From Anaeromicropila populeti (GTDB lineage: Bacteria > Bacillota > Clostridia > Lachnospirales > Lachnospiraceae): a stretch of DNA of 64,000 bases. Under the pieces are notes generated by a model. That model was not told the DNA's origin, ran no database searches, and was given only the letters and a program-made list of their open reading frames with translations. The DNA is taken from NCBI RefSeq assembly GCF_900112775.1, contig NZ_FOYZ01000009.1, positions 38,740 through 102,739 of the forward strand, in the 5' to 3' direction. The position numbers and the translations under genes were made by a program. Positions 1 through 9,319 of the stretch are shown piece by piece; position 1 is the first letter of the stretch; every line of letters begins with the position of its first letter.

Positions 1-858
1 GGAAGTCCAATGGATGTTGCTAAAGCAGTTGGTGTTATTTCTCAATATGGAGGAACAATAAACGACTATGAAGGTGCTCATCTTGTTCCTGGCAAAATAC
101 CAACTATTGTTGCTATCCCTACAACTGCTGGAACAGGAAGTGAAGTTACTGCTTTTTCTGTTATTACCGATCATCAAAGAAATTACAAACTTACTGTTTT
201 TAGTTATGAATTAATTCCTGCCTATGCTTTATTAGATCCAGACCTTATTGTAACTCTCCCTGCTTCGATTGCCGCAGCAACTGGAATGGATGCTTTAGTA
301 CATGCGCTGGAATCTTACTTATCAAAGGCTGCCTCTCCCTTTACTGAAGCACTTGCCCTAAAAGCATTAAAAATGATTGGTCAAAACATTCGTGCCTTTG
401 TAGCTGACAGGACTAATGAAACGGCCGCTAGTGAAATGCTGACTGGCAGTATGCTGGCTGGAATTGCCTTTGCATGGTCTCGATTAGGCAATGTCCATGC
501 CATGGCACATCCTGTTAGTGGTTACTTTAATGTTTCTCATGGCGTGGCAAATGCCATTTTGCTTCCTGTAGTTTTAGAATACAATGCATTAGCTGATAGT
601 GGCAAATACAAAGAAATCTATAACTGCATTAAAATCAGCAGAGAACCTGTTCAAGTTTTCAGACCTTCTCTACTTGTTTCAGAAATACGTCAGCTGAATG
701 AAGACTTAGGAATCCCCAAAAATTTATCAGCAGTTGGTGTTACAGCTGACAAAATTCCTGATATGGCAAAGGATGCCATGAAAAGTGGTAATATCCTTGT
801 CAATCCAAGACAAAGCACTTTCGAAGATATCAAACTTCTTTTTCAAAAAGCACTTTAA
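1..858 (+). CDS. Iron-containing alcohol dehydrogenase (5' partial)
   Basis: Type III (Fe-dependent) NAD(P)H alcohol dehydrogenase, likely reducing aldehydes such as acetaldehyde, butyraldehyde or 3-hydroxypropionaldehyde during fermentation. The frame is open to base 1 and begins inside the family's GG-G-SPMDVAK nucleotide-binding motif, so about 95 N-terminal residues lie outside the window; the ATG at 10 is the internal Met of that motif, not the start. Visible are the PTTAGTGSEVT motif, the metal ligand region MDALVHALESY, and the His-rich GNVHAMAHP and FNVSHGVANAILL stretches that complete the Fe site. The C-terminus is complete and followed at once by a terminator. The family is certain; the substrate cannot be decided from sequence. 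Confidence 0.93.
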   Translation, partial: GSPMDVAKAVGVISQYGGTINDYEGAHLVPGKIPTIVAIPTTAGTGSEVTAFSVITDHQRNYKLTVFSYELIPAYALLDPDLIVTLPASIAAATGMDALVHALESYLSKAASPFTEALALKALKMIGQNIRAFVADRTNETAASEMLTGSMLAGIAFAWSRLGNVHAMAHPVSGYFNVSHGVANAILLPVVLEYNALADSGKYKEIYNCIKISREPVQVFRPSLLVSEIRQLNEDLGIPKNLSAVGVTADKIPDMAKDAMKSGNILVNPRQSTFEDIKLLFQKAL

Positions 859-868
859 GCAAAATTTT

Positions 869-903
869 GCCCCAACTAGATTTCGTTTCTAATTGGGGCA
901 TTT
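869..903. terminator. Bidirectional rho-independent terminator
   Basis: A 12-bp stem with one mismatch (arms 869-880 and 888-899, GCCCCAA core, 7-nt loop) is flanked by T-rich tracts on both sides. It sits between the convergent alcohol dehydrogenase and GH1 genes and can serve both. Confidence 0.85.
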
Positions 904-905
904 TG

Positions 906-2267
906 TTAAAGCTGTTCTCCATTTGTTAGTATTATATTTTTATACCAGTAGGCAGAGCTTTTCGGTGTCCGCTTCTGCGTTTCATAATCTACATGTACTA
1001 ATCCAAATCGTTCGTTATATCCTTCTGCCCACTCAAAATTATCCATAAATGACCAGTGCATGTATCCCATAATATCCACACCGTCCGCAGCGGCACGTTT
1101 CAATTCTTTTAAATACCGATGTAAAAAGTCAATTCTCTGGGGATCCTTTACTTCGCCATTCAAATCCACCCAGTCTGTATTGGATAAACCATTTTCTGTA
1201 ACCAATAACGGAAGCTGATACTTTTCGTATAAAGCCTTTGGAATATAATACATGCCTTCTGGAGTGATTTCCCAATCGAAAGCTGTATGAGGATGTCCCA
1301 CTGCATGAGGGATATGAACAAATGGCTTTCCTTCTGAATCATAACCCGCAACTGTTTCGCTCCTGTAGAAATTAAATCCAAAAAAATCAAGGGGCTGTTT
1401 CGCAATACTGATATCAAAATTTTCGATTCCAGGCAGCCACTTTTCTGCAATTTTTAATCCATCCTCTGGATATTTGCCATAAAAAATCGGTTCATTCCAC
1501 CACGGCTCACTAAAAAAGAGGCTGTCCTCCTTGCAGGAAAAGAATTGTTGTTTTGCCAGTTCAATATCTTCTGGCTTGTTTGAAGCTGGCATAATATAGT
1601 ATAAAACAGGGGCATATCCTACCTTGGTCTGCTTTTTTGAATAGCTGCGAATAGTCTGGACTGCTTTTCCATGAGAAAGCAGCATATTATGAATCACTCT
1701 CAGAACATAACTGTTATCCATTTGCAGACCAGGAGCGTGAGCACCAATTTGATATCCTAAACCCGAAAAACATTGTGGTTCATTTAAAGTCATCCAGTTA
1801 GTGACTCTGTCTGACAAACGTTCCACTACAACTCTCGTATACTCTTGAAACCAATCTGAACTGTCTGGATTTAAAAATCCTCCCCTTAAAAATAATTCAT
1901 TTGGGTAATCCCAGTGGAACAATGTAACAAATGGTTCAATCCCTTGTGCAAGAAGTTCATCCACCAGGCGGTCGTAAAAATCCAGTCCTTTCTCATTTAT
2001 TTTGCCAGTTCCACTTGGTAATACTCTTGGCCAGCTAATAGAAAAACGGTATGCCTGCATAGAAAGTTCCTTCATCAAAGCTACGTCTTCTTTATAACGG
2101 TGATAATGATCACAAGCAATATCTCCTGTATGACCTCCCTTTACAAAACCTGGCTTATGGGAGCAGACATCCCAAACGGATAATCCCTTTCCATCTTCCA
2201 AATGCGCCCCTTCTATCTGATATGCAGCAGTAGCTGCCCCCCACATAAAATCTTTTTTAAAACTCAT
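906..2267 (-). CDS. GH1 beta-glucosidase / 6-phospho-beta-glucosidase family
   Basis: Glycoside hydrolase family 1 retaining enzyme of 453 residues, the usual family length. The N-terminus has the typical FMWGAATAAYQIEGA motif. The acid/base is Glu163 in TLNEPQ and the nucleophile is Glu358 in LVTENG; the C-terminal GYMHWSFMDNFEWAEGY block forms the -1 site. No signal peptide, so it acts in the cytoplasm on cellobiose or other beta-linked disaccharides. A TTG seven codons upstream is in frame, but the ATG at 2267 has the good ribosome site (GGGAAGG, 5-nt spacing) and gives the family N-terminus, so I chose it. No PTS gene lies nearby, which slightly favours the non-phosphorylated substrate. 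It stands alone, divergent from pyrB. Confidence 0.93.
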   Translation of the reverse strand: MSFKKDFMWGAATAAYQIEGAHLEDGKGLSVWDVCSHKPGFVKGGHTGDIACDHYHRYKEDVALMKELSMQAYRFSISWPRVLPSGTGKINEKGLDFYDRLVDELLAQGIEPFVTLFHWDYPNELFLRGGFLNPDSSDWFQEYTRVVVERLSDRVTNWMTLNEPQCFSGLGYQIGAHAPGLQMDNSYVLRVIHNMLLSHGKAVQTIRSYSKKQTKVGYAPVLYYIMPASNKPEDIELAKQQFFSCKEDSLFFSEPWWNEPIFYGKYPEDGLKIAEKWLPGIENFDISIAKQPLDFFGFNFYRSETVAGYDSEGKPFVHIPHAVGHPHTAFDWEITPEGMYYIPKALYEKYQLPLLVTENGLSNTDWVDLNGEVKDPQRIDFLHRYLKELKRAAADGVDIMGYMHWSFMDNFEWAEGYNERFGLVHVDYETQKRTPKSSAYWYKNIILTNGEQL

Positions 2268-2325
2268 AGAATCCTTCCCTTCTTTCAATATTTCTTTTCA
2301 TCCAGTTTACTAAAAAATTACTCGT

Positions 2326-2354
2326 ATCACAATGTTCAAAATCCTCTTTTGCAA
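2326..2354 (-). promoter_or_regulatory. Candidate sigma-A promoter for GH1 gene
   Basis: On the minus strand TTGCAA (2354-2349) and TGTGAT (2331-2326) are separated by 17 nt, about 60 nt upstream of the GH1 start. The -10 is a 4/6 match, so this is tentative. Confidence 0.4.
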
Positions 2355-2385
2355 TGTAGAAAATTATCTTGTTTTTTAAAATTGT

Positions 2386-2430
2386 TTGTATTACAATTAG
2401 TATGCACAATAATTAGTCTGATTACTAATT
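2386..2430 (+). promoter_or_regulatory. Candidate pyrB promoter with inverted repeat
   Basis: TTGTAT (2386-2391) and AATAAT (2408-2413) are separated by 16 nt. A perfect 7-bp inverted repeat, AATTAGT...ACTAATT (2411-2430), overlaps the expected start of transcription and could be an operator. No PyrR-type attenuator is visible in the short leader. Confidence 0.4.
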
Positions 2431-2462
2431 AGAAATTATTTCATAAGAGTACGGAGGTATTT

Positions 2463-3386
2463 ATGAAGCATATAATAAGCCCTCTTGATTTGTCTGTTGC
2501 AGAACTTTCTGATGTACTAGAATTAGCACAGGAAATCATTAAGGAACCCAAAAAGTATAGTAATGTTTGTAATGGAAAAAAATTGGCAACTTTATTTTAT
2601 GAACCAAGTACTAGAACCCGATTAAGTTTTGAAGCTGCAATGCTTAATCTTGGGGGTAGTGTTCTTGGTTTTTCTTCTGCCGATTCAAGTTCTGCGGCAA
2701 AAGGAGAAAGTGTTGCTGATACAATTCGAGTTATCTCCAGCTATGCAGACATTTGCGCAATGCGTCACCCAAAAGAAGGAGCACCTTATGTTGCCGCTGA
2801 GTATTCTACAATACCTGTAATTAATGCTGGTGATGGCGGACACAATCATCCTACCCAGACACTGACTGATTTGCTTACAATTAAAACTTTAAAAGGCAGA
2901 TTGGAACATTTAACCATTGGATTTTGTGGAGATCTGAAATTTGGTCGAACTGTACATTCACTAATTAATGCCATGGTGCGTTATCCAAATGTGAAATTCG
3001 TACTCATATCCCCTTTAGAATTAAGAATACCAGAATACCTTCGTGAAGAGGTATTAATTGAAAATAAAATACCATATAAAGAAGTTCAAAAATTAGAGGA
3101 AGTGTTGCCAGAATTGGATCTGTTGTATATGACAAGGGTTCAAAAGGAACGCTTTTTTAATGAGGAAGATTATATTCGTTTAAAGGACAGTTATATTTTA
3201 GACATGAAAAAAATGGCATATGCAAAACAGGATATGTTAGTTTTGCATCCTTTACCAAGAGTCAATGAAATTTCTACAGAAGTAGATAATGATCCTCGCG
3301 CTGTCTATTTTAAACAGGCAGAATTTGGAGTTTATGTAAGAATGGCATTAATTATGATGCTTTTGGAGGTGCATACAACATGTTAA
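2463..3386 (+). CDS. pyrB: Aspartate carbamoyltransferase catalytic chain
   Basis: Catalyses carbamoyl phosphate + L-aspartate to N-carbamoyl-L-aspartate, the first committed step of pyrimidine synthesis. At 307 residues it is full length. The carbamoyl-phosphate loop [13 protein letters not shown], the central [17 protein letters not shown] block and the C-terminal [11 protein letters not shown] loop (aspartate domain) are all intact. The start has a strong GGAGG site. It overlaps pyrI by 7 nt (3380-3386), implying coupled translation and a PyrB/PyrI holoenzyme like the allosteric enterobacterial and clostridial form. The rest of the pyr pathway is not in this window. Confidence 0.97.
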   Translation: MKHIISPLDLSVAELSDVLELAQEIIKEPKKYSNVCNGKKLATLFYEPSTRTRLSFEAAMLNLGGSVLGFSSADSSSAAKGESVADTIRVISSYADICAMRHPKEGAPYVAAEYSTIPVINAGDGGHNHPTQTLTDLLTIKTLKGRLEHLTIGFCGDLKFGRTVHSLINAMVRYPNVKFVLISPLELRIPEYLREEVLIENKIPYKEVQKLEEVLPELDLLYMTRVQKERFFNEEDYIRLKDSYILDMKKMAYAKQDMLVLHPLPRVNEISTEVDNDPRAVYFKQAEFGVYVRMALIMMLLEVHTTC

Positions 3387-3805
3387 ATATTAGCGGACTA
3401 AGCCATGGTATTGTAATCGATCACATTAAAGCTGGTGGTGCAATGGAAATCTATCACTATCTGAATCTGGAAAGATTAGATTGCCCTGTTGCCATTATAA
3501 AAAACGCCAAAAGTAACCTAACTGGCAAAAAAGATATTATTAAAATTGAAGGCAGTATTGAAATGGATTTGGATATGTTGGGCGTTTTAGATCATAATAT
3601 TACAATCAACATTATTGAAGATGGAAAAATCACAAAAAAACGCCACCTTCAACTTCCACAAACAGTAACTAATATTATTAAGTGTAAAAACCCAAGATGT
3701 ATTACATCGGTTGAACAGGAACTGCCTCATAAGTTTAAATTAACAAATCCTGAAAAGGGAATTTACCGTTGTGCTTACTGTGAGCAAAAATTTAGAGAGA
3801 ATTAG
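3380..3805 (+). CDS. pyrI: Aspartate carbamoyltransferase regulatory chain
   Basis: Small regulatory subunit (141 residues) that binds CTP/ATP and holds catalytic trimers together. The C-terminal zinc domain shows its four cysteines in two pairs, CKNPRC and CAYC, as in known PyrI proteins. The N-terminal allosteric domain starts [21 protein letters not shown]. Translation starts inside the end of pyrB, with GGAGG ten bases upstream. Its presence predicts allosteric control by nucleotides, unlike the PyrI-less Bacillus enzyme. The MATE transporter gene follows within about 12 nt and may be co-transcribed. Confidence 0.96.
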   Translation: MLNISGLSHGIVIDHIKAGGAMEIYHYLNLERLDCPVAIIKNAKSNLTGKKDIIKIEGSIEMDLDMLGVLDHNITINIIEDGKITKKRHLQLPQTVTNIIKCKNPRCITSVEQELPHKFKLTNPEKGIYRCAYCEQKFREN

Positions 3806-3817
3806 AGTGTGATTTTT

Positions 3818-5158
3818 ATGGAACAGAATATGATCGAGGGAAGAGCTGCTAAATCCTTATTTCTTTTTGCACTGCCCATGGTTATTGGAAACTTATTTCA
3901 ACAATTATATAACTTAATTGATTCTATGGTAGTTGGTAATTATGTAGGCGGAGATGCACTGGCAGCAGTTGGTGCCTCCTTCTCCATTACCTTACTTTTT
4001 ATTGCCATTGCAACTGGTTCAGGAATCGGTTGTTCTGTAGTAATTTCACAATACTTTGGTGCAAAACAGTTCGGAAGAATGAAAACAGCTATCTTTACAG
4101 CAATTCTTTCTATTTCTGCTTTAAGTCTTGTACTAATGATATTTGGTCTTGTAATCAGTCAGCCTCTATTAGAACTAATGGGAACGCCAGATAATGTATT
4201 AACAGAAGCAGTATTATATTTGAATATATACTTCTGGGGGTTGTTTTTTCTTTTTTTATATAACATCCTAAACTCCATATATAATGCGATGGGTGAATCC
4301 CGGCTTCCATTGTTTTTTCTCTTTCTTTCCTCTTTATTAAATATTGGACTGGATTTGTACTTTGTCATATATCTCAAAATGGGAGTTGGAGGGGTTGCAT
4401 TTGCAACATTGATTTCCCAGGGAATCTCTGCATGCTTTAGTTTTTTCTTTTTAATGCTTCGCTTAAAAAGAATTCCTACAGAAGAAAAATTTGTTTTGTT
4501 TGACTTTGCAGCTTTATTCCGTATGAATAAGGTAGCTGTTCCCTCCATTATCCAGCAATCTATTGTATCCTTTGGATTCTTACTTGTGCAATCTATTATT
4601 AACCGCTATGGTTCTTCTGTGATGACTGGATACACTGCGGCAACAAAAATTGATTCTATCTGTATTATGCCAATGATCAGTGTTGGAAATGCTGTATCAA
4701 CCTTTGTGGCTCAGAATATTGGTGCCAGAAAACCGGAACGAATCAAAAAGGGCTATCATGCCGGATTATGGATGATTGCTGGAATCAGTCTGACCATAAC
4801 CTTTATTATTTTTCTATTTGGAGAACAGTTTATTAATGCATTTTTAAATAAGAAAGAAGCGAATGTTCTTGCTCTTTACACCGGAACAGAATATTTAAAA
4901 GTTGTTTCTCTTTTCTATATTGTAATGGGATTCATGAATGTTTCCAACGGCATTTTAAGAGGCTCTGGTGACGTAAATGTATTTATGATATGTACACTTA
5001 GCAATTTTAGTACAAGGGTCATTCTTGCTTTTATTTTATCTGGTTTCATAGAAGAAAAGGCAGTTTGGTGGTCTATTCCCATTGGCTGGAGCATTGGTCT
5101 TATCATTGCCTATTTACGCTATCGAAGCGGAAGATGGAAGGAAAAAGCTCTAATTTGA
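3818..5158 (+). CDS. MATE family multidrug/Na+ efflux transporter
   Basis: Integral membrane exporter of the MATE superfamily (NorM/DinF group) with about 12 hydrophobic segments in two halves, 446 residues. The first helix region FALPMVIGNLFQQLYNLIDSMVVGNYVG is classic for clostridial MATE proteins, and a second repeat begins near VAVPSIIQQS. It probably exports cationic drugs or metabolites using Na+ or H+. The start is uncertain: a GTG at 3809 and an ATG at 3830 are in frame, and none has a strong ribosome site; ATG 3818 gives the MEQNMIEG N-terminus common in the family. It is 12 nt after pyrI, so it is probably read from the pyr promoter, though no functional link is evident. Confidence 0.9.
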   Translation: MEQNMIEGRAAKSLFLFALPMVIGNLFQQLYNLIDSMVVGNYVGGDALAAVGASFSITLLFIAIATGSGIGCSVVISQYFGAKQFGRMKTAIFTAILSISALSLVLMIFGLVISQPLLELMGTPDNVLTEAVLYLNIYFWGLFFLFLYNILNSIYNAMGESRLPLFFLFLSSLLNIGLDLYFVIYLKMGVGGVAFATLISQGISACFSFFFLMLRLKRIPTEEKFVLFDFAALFRMNKVAVPSIIQQSIVSFGFLLVQSIINRYGSSVMTGYTAATKIDSICIMPMISVGNAVSTFVAQNIGARKPERIKKGYHAGLWMIAGISLTITFIIFLFGEQFINAFLNKKEANVLALYTGTEYLKVVSLFYIVMGFMNVSNGILRGSGDVNVFMICTLSNFSTRVILAFILSGFIEEKAVWWSIPIGWSIGLIIAYLRYRSGRWKEKALI

Positions 5159-5166
5159 CAGCATTG

Positions 5167-5216
5167 AAAAAGCAGTAACGATTTCATTATTTTCTGAAAT
5201 GGTTACTGCTTTTTTA
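5167..5216. terminator. Strong bidirectional terminator
   Basis: Long stem: AAAAAGCAGTAAC (5167-5179) pairs with GTTACTGCTTTTT, extended inward by ATTTC/GAAAT. A-tract on one side and T-tract on the other let it end both the MATE gene and the convergent gene at 5220. Confidence 0.88.
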
Positions 5217-5219
5217 CTT

Positions 5220-5654
5220 TTAAAGATATACTCTTAAATCCTTCATTAATGATTCTTCTACCTTAACAATAGAATCAACCAATTTTTTCACTTCTTGTTC
5301 AGCAGATGCATATTGGTTTAGATATCTGTAAATTGATTTAATTCCCATATTACAGCCATCCATCATAATCTCAGCAACTTCCTGATCCGATTGATTCTGT
5401 AGCATCTTCATATTGATTTTCATCCACGACATTGCCTTTGCCACAGGATTAGGCTCCTTATCTTCATCGTCGTAACGTAACAAAAGTTCGTGGGTCTGGT
5501 CACCAATTTTCTTATGCTCCTCACAATTTTCCTGCAAAAGCTTTTTGAAATCAGCATTCTGTACATGATCCATCACTTCGTCAAAAGAAGCTACCGCCAT
5601 CTTTACACCTGCATTGCATTCTTTCAATAATTTTATTGTATCATCATTTGGCAT
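5220..5654 (-). CDS. DUF2383-like helical bundle protein (ferritin-like fold)
   Basis: Predicted 144-residue all-helical cytoplasmic protein resembling the DUF2383 family, which adopts a ferritin-like four-helix bundle. The first half has the pattern LLKECNAGVKMAVASFDEV followed by LLQENCEEHKKIGDQTHELL; the EEHKK segment is reminiscent of, but not a full match to, a di-iron E-x-x-H motif. An in-frame start 29 codons upstream exists, but the ATG at 5654 has a near-perfect AAGGAGTGA ribosome site, so the shorter protein is chosen. It lies 87 nt downstream of fhs on the same strand. Function unknown; the family assignment is from pattern only. Confidence 0.72.
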   Translation of the reverse strand: MPNDDTIKLLKECNAGVKMAVASFDEVMDHVQNADFKKLLQENCEEHKKIGDQTHELLLRYDDEDKEPNPVAKAMSWMKINMKMLQNQSDQEVAEIMMDGCNMGIKSIYRYLNQYASAEQEVKKLVDSIVKVEESLMKDLRVYL

Positions 5655-5741
5655 ATTTTCACTCCTTCCATTTGCAATTGAGAATACATGGCTCTCAACA
5701 GATATCGTTACCTGCTTCCTGAAAAATATGCACAAAGACAA

Positions 5742-7412
5742 TTAAAATAATCCTGTTATAACACCTTCTTCGTTTACGTCAATCCGCTCCGCAGCTGGCT
5801 GCTTAGGAAGTCCTGGCATAGTCATAATTGTACCTGTAATGACTACAACAAAACCTGCTCCTGCCGAAACATACACTTCTCGGATATGAATGGTAAAATC
5901 CGTTGGTCTTCCCAAAAGTGTTGGATCATCTGATAGCGAATACTGGTTTTTAGCCATACAGACAGGCATATTGCCAAATCCCAGACTTTCAATTTTGCTA
6001 ATTGCCTGAATTGCCATAGTATCAAAGCTGACTTCTTTTGCTCCATAAATCTCTTTGGAAATTTTCTCAATTTTTTCCTTAATAGATAGCTGATCCTCAT
6101 AAATTGGCTGAAAACAGCTTTCCTTTGATTCCAATGTGGCAATTACCTTCTGGGCAAGTTCAATTCCACCTTCGCCACCCTTTTCCCAAACTTCAGAAAG
6201 TGCAAACTCGCATCCTCTTTCCTCGCAGAATTCTTTCACAAATTCCAGTTCTGCATCTGAGTCAGTTACAAAACGGTTTAATGTTACAACACAAGGTACC
6301 CCATATTTCTGTACATTTTCAATGTGCTTTTCAAGGTTAACAATTCCCTTTTTCAGTGCCATTACATTTTCTTCACCTAAATCTGCTTTTAAAACACCAC
6401 CATTATACTTTAACGCTCTGACAGTCGCAACCAATACTACCGCATCTGGCTTTAGACCTGCCATGCGGCACTTAATGTCAAAAAACTTTTCTGCACCTAA
6501 ATCGGCACCAAATCCTGCCTCAGTTATTGTATAATCAGCAAGCTTTAAAGCTGTCTTTGTAGCTCGGACACTATTACAGCCGTGAGCAATATTAGCAAAT
6601 GGTCCTCCATGCACAATCGCTGGTGTATTATCCAATGTCTGAATTAAATTCGGACGGATAGCATCCTTTAGTAAAGCTGCCATTGAACCAACTGCATTAA
6701 GTTGTTCTGCTGTAACAGGCATTCCCTCATAATCATACGCAACAATAATACGTCCAAGGCGTTCCTTCAAATCCTGCATATTTTCTGCCAGACATAATAT
6801 AGCCATAATCTCAGATGCAACCGTAATAATAAAATGATCTTCCCGAACCACTCCGTCTGTTTTCTTACCTAATCCTACCACAATATTACGAAGCACCCGA
6901 TCATTCATATCCAGACAACGTTTCCAAACTATCTGTCTTGTGTCAATATTCAGAAAATTTCCCTGCTGAATATGATTATCCAGCAAAGCAGCCAGCAGAT
7001 TATTAGCGGAAGTAATGGCATGAAAATCACCTGTAAAATGCAGATTCAAATCTTCCATTGGTACAACCTGGGCATATCCTCCACCTGCTGCTCCTCCTTT
7101 CACACCAAAACAAGGTCCTAGCGAAGGCTCCCGAAGTGCTATCACGGACTTTTTTCCCAGCTTCCCAAATGCCTGCCCTAAACCTACCGTTGTTGTTGTT
7201 TTACCTTCTCCTGCTGGTGTAGGATTAATAGCGGTTACTAAAATCAACTTTCCATTTTCTCTTTTTTCAATCTTTTCCCAGAGGGAATCCGCAAATTTCG
7301 CTTTATACTTTCCATAAAACTCCAGATCATCTTCCACAATGCCCAAGCATTCTGCAACCTCTTTAATATGTTTCATTTTCGCCTCTTGTGCTATTTGAAT
7401 GTCCGTTTTCAT
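5742..7412 (-). CDS. fhs: Formate-tetrahydrofolate ligase
   Basis: ATP-dependent formation of 10-formyltetrahydrofolate from formate and THF; 556 residues, full length. The P-loop [20 protein letters not shown] lies near residue 70, followed by [21 protein letters not shown], both diagnostic. In a fermentative clostridium it supplies one-carbon units for purine and fMet synthesis, and would be the first methyl-branch step if the Wood-Ljungdahl pathway were present, which this window cannot show. ATG start with GGAGG upstream. It has its own promoter in the gap after the ATP-grasp genes. Confidence 0.98.
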   Translation of the reverse strand: MKTDIQIAQEAKMKHIKEVAECLGIVEDDLEFYGKYKAKFADSLWEKIEKRENGKLILVTAINPTPAGEGKTTTTVGLGQAFGKLGKKSVIALREPSLGPCFGVKGGAAGGGYAQVVPMEDLNLHFTGDFHAITSANNLLAALLDNHIQQGNFLNIDTRQIVWKRCLDMNDRVLRNIVVGLGKKTDGVVREDHFIITVASEIMAILCLAENMQDLKERLGRIIVAYDYEGMPVTAEQLNAVGSMAALLKDAIRPNLIQTLDNTPAIVHGGPFANIAHGCNSVRATKTALKLADYTITEAGFGADLGAEKFFDIKCRMAGLKPDAVVLVATVRALKYNGGVLKADLGEENVMALKKGIVNLEKHIENVQKYGVPCVVTLNRFVTDSDAELEFVKEFCEERGCEFALSEVWEKGGEGGIELAQKVIATLESKESCFQPIYEDQLSIKEKIEKISKEIYGAKEVSFDTMAIQAISKIESLGFGNMPVCMAKNQYSLSDDPTLLGRPTDFTIHIREVYVSAGAGFVVVITGTIMTMPGLPKQPAAERIDVNEEGVITGLF

Positions 7413-7489
7413 TATCCGTATCCTCCAAAAAAGATAATATTTTCATTTTCCGTGAAACGTAAAGCTTCCAGTTTCATAAATCTAAAGAG

Positions 7490-7518
7490 ATAATAACATA
7501 TTGAATAAGAATTTACAA
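7490..7518 (-). promoter_or_regulatory. Sigma-A promoter for fhs
   Basis: Minus-strand TTGTAA (7518-7513) and TATTAT (7495-7490) with 17-nt spacing, immediately downstream of the ATP-grasp gene stop. It predicts a leader of roughly 70 nt before fhs. Confidence 0.65.
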
Positions 7519-7521
7519 GAA

Positions 7522-8385
7522 TTAGTGCAAATAATTCCAAATATACTCTAAGTATAACGATACAACATCGATGTCTGTACATTGATACAGCATTCGTGAA
7601 CCGACTACATCTTCTATTTCATTAAAAATCAGTTCTCCGTCTTCTCCCAATATAAAGTCTATACCTACAAAATGGAATTCAAATAGAGCAATTATTTTCT
7701 TAACCGTTTCTATTTCACTTTTTGATAGAGAATAACTATCGACCTGTCCCCCTAATGAAAAATTCGATTTAAATCCTTCTTTTGCTGTCCTTAGTACAGC
7801 AGCAATAATTTCTTTTCCTATGACGTATACTCTTAAGTCCTGATTTTTTCCTTCTACAAAAGGTTGAAAAACCACATGATCGGACAATAGCTTTTCCACA
7901 TACTCCTGCTTTTCTTTTTCACTATTTTCACTCTGAAATAAAAAAACCTGGCTCCCACCATGTCCAGATACTGATTTTATTATAGTAGGCAAGGCTATCT
8001 GTTTTACCTGCTCACTCATAAATTCATTTCTTACAAATCTGGTAGGCACCATTGGGATATCCGCTTGTGCAACATATTGATAGGTTCTTGCCTTATCATT
8101 GCAGATTTCTGCTACCATGGAATTATTGAAAACAGTAATACCTATCAACTCTAACTGTTTGGTAAGCAATGGATAATTCATTCGCATAATAGCAAAATCA
8201 GGTGTTCTTATCTTCTTTCCCTGATAGGAAAGAAACCATGTATTTTTATCTATACCAAACGATATATCTTCCACAAATATCAGGAGTATTTTTATGCCTA
8301 TCCTATTCCCTGCTGCAACATGCATATCAATATACCCTTTGTTCCGAATCGAATCACTTTTTTTGTAAAGCAGCCAGCCTGTCAT
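7522..8385 (-). CDS. RimK-type ATP-grasp ligase (second of tandem pair)
   Basis: Predicted ATP-dependent carboxylate-amine ligase (ADP-forming), 287 residues. The preATP-grasp part shows PDFAIMRMNYPLLTKQLELIGI then FNNSMVAEICNDKARTYQYV, as in RimK/LysX proteins; the ATP-binding core includes LPTIIKSVSGHGGSQVFL; the metal-binding end is LIFNEIEDVVGSRML. Substrate unknown: RimK relatives add glutamate or other amino acids to proteins or small molecules. The ATG at 8385 has AGGAGGGAAAGGGAG upstream; an in-frame extension inside the previous gene is rejected. It begins 19 nt after the stop of a second, divergent ATP-grasp gene, and both follow ftsK, suggesting one transcript and perhaps two consecutive ligations. 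Confidence 0.87.
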   Translation of the reverse strand: MTGWLLYKKSDSIRNKGYIDMHVAAGNRIGIKILLIFVEDISFGIDKNTWFLSYQGKKIRTPDFAIMRMNYPLLTKQLELIGITVFNNSMVAEICNDKARTYQYVAQADIPMVPTRFVRNEFMSEQVKQIALPTIIKSVSGHGGSQVFLFQSENSEKEKQEYVEKLLSDHVVFQPFVEGKNQDLRVYVIGKEIIAAVLRTAKEGFKSNFSLGGQVDSYSLSKSEIETVKKIIALFEFHFVGIDFILGEDGELIFNEIEDVVGSRMLYQCTDIDVVSLYLEYIWNYLH

Positions 8386-8404
8386 GTTCTTCTCCCTTTC
8401 CCTC

Positions 8405-9286
8405 CTATAATCTGCACTCCTGATAAATATAATCCATGATAGCATCTGCTGTATTGACACCAGTGCAGTCATATATATTCTTAAAGTGTGCGTTGGAATT
8501 TATCTCGCAGATTAGAGGAAGATTATCTTTTCCAAAAAGCAAATCTACGCCGGCAAAATCAACTCCTAACGCCTTACAGCTTCTGATTGCAAGGTTTTTT
8601 TCTGTTTCCGATGGCTCATATGGCTTCATTTTTCCTCCATTAGATACATTGGCACGAAAATCTCCCTGTACAGAATACCGATACATGGCTGTAATAACGT
8701 TTCCGCCTACTACCTGGAGCCGTACATCTCTTCCCGCACTCTCCTTAATAAATTCCTGAAAAAGCATTGGCTTTACACCTATTTTTTTTACCAGTTCTAT
8801 AAGCATCTGGTGAGACTCCGCTAAATAAACCTGTTGTCCAAATGATCCAAAGCATTCTTTTACCACAACGGGAAATCCCAACTTGTTTTCTACTTGTTCT
8901 AGAAAATCCAAGTTGGAATATCCAATATTTTCATAGGTCATTGGACCAATTATTGTTTTTGGCATTGGCAGCCTATACTTTTCCAGAACAAGATGGGTCA
9001 TGGCTTTATCATCACAGCAAGCTATTGCCTGTGGTTTATTAAACAGCTTTAATCCTCTGTTTTCCAAAGCATATGCCAATTTTACATCTTTATCCCAAAA
9101 CAATACAAACTCACAGTCTTTTAGTACCTCTTCCTTGTCTAAATTACCCAAGCAAAATAGCAGCTGGCTATTGGTCACATGTACCAGCTGAATTCCCTTC
9201 TTCTTTGCGGCATTCAAAAGCCACTCATAGATTTCACTAAATTTTCCCGAATGTAAAAAACCATTGGTTACAAGCAGACCTTTCAC
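8405..9286 (-). CDS. RimK-type ATP-grasp ligase (first of tandem pair)
   Basis: Second RimK-like ATP-grasp protein, 293 residues. N-terminal domain MKGLLVTNGFLHSGKFSEIYEW; then KLFNKPQAIACCDDKAMTHL, which aligns with the DK-x-x-T position of RimK; core GFPVVVKECFGSFGQQVYL; metal-binding end LICEINSNAHFKNI. It starts with GTG (9286) behind GGGAGGACG, good spacing. It is clearly homologous to its downstream neighbour but differs at the metal-binding end (EINSNAHF against NEIEDVVG), so the two probably use different substrates. It lies 33 nt after ftsK. No obvious peptide substrate gene is adjacent. Confidence 0.87.
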   Translation of the reverse strand: MKGLLVTNGFLHSGKFSEIYEWLLNAAKKKGIQLVHVTNSQLLFCLGNLDKEEVLKDCEFVLFWDKDVKLAYALENRGLKLFNKPQAIACCDDKAMTHLVLEKYRLPMPKTIIGPMTYENIGYSNLDFLEQVENKLGFPVVVKECFGSFGQQVYLAESHQMLIELVKKIGVKPMLFQEFIKESAGRDVRLQVVGGNVITAMYRYSVQGDFRANVSNGGKMKPYEPSETEKNLAIRSCKALGVDFAGVDLLFGKDNLPLICEINSNAHFKNIYDCTGVNTADAIMDYIYQECRL

Positions 9287-9319
9287 TCTTATCCGTCCTC
9301 CCTTGACATTTTCAGCCTT

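Noticed and set aside
2289..2462. PyrR-type attenuator before pyrB
   Set aside because: No terminator/antiterminator pair is present in the leader; only a short inverted repeat.
5655..5741. 29-codon N-terminal extension of the DUF2383-like protein
   Set aside because: A strong ribosome site immediately before the internal ATG at 5654 marks the real start.
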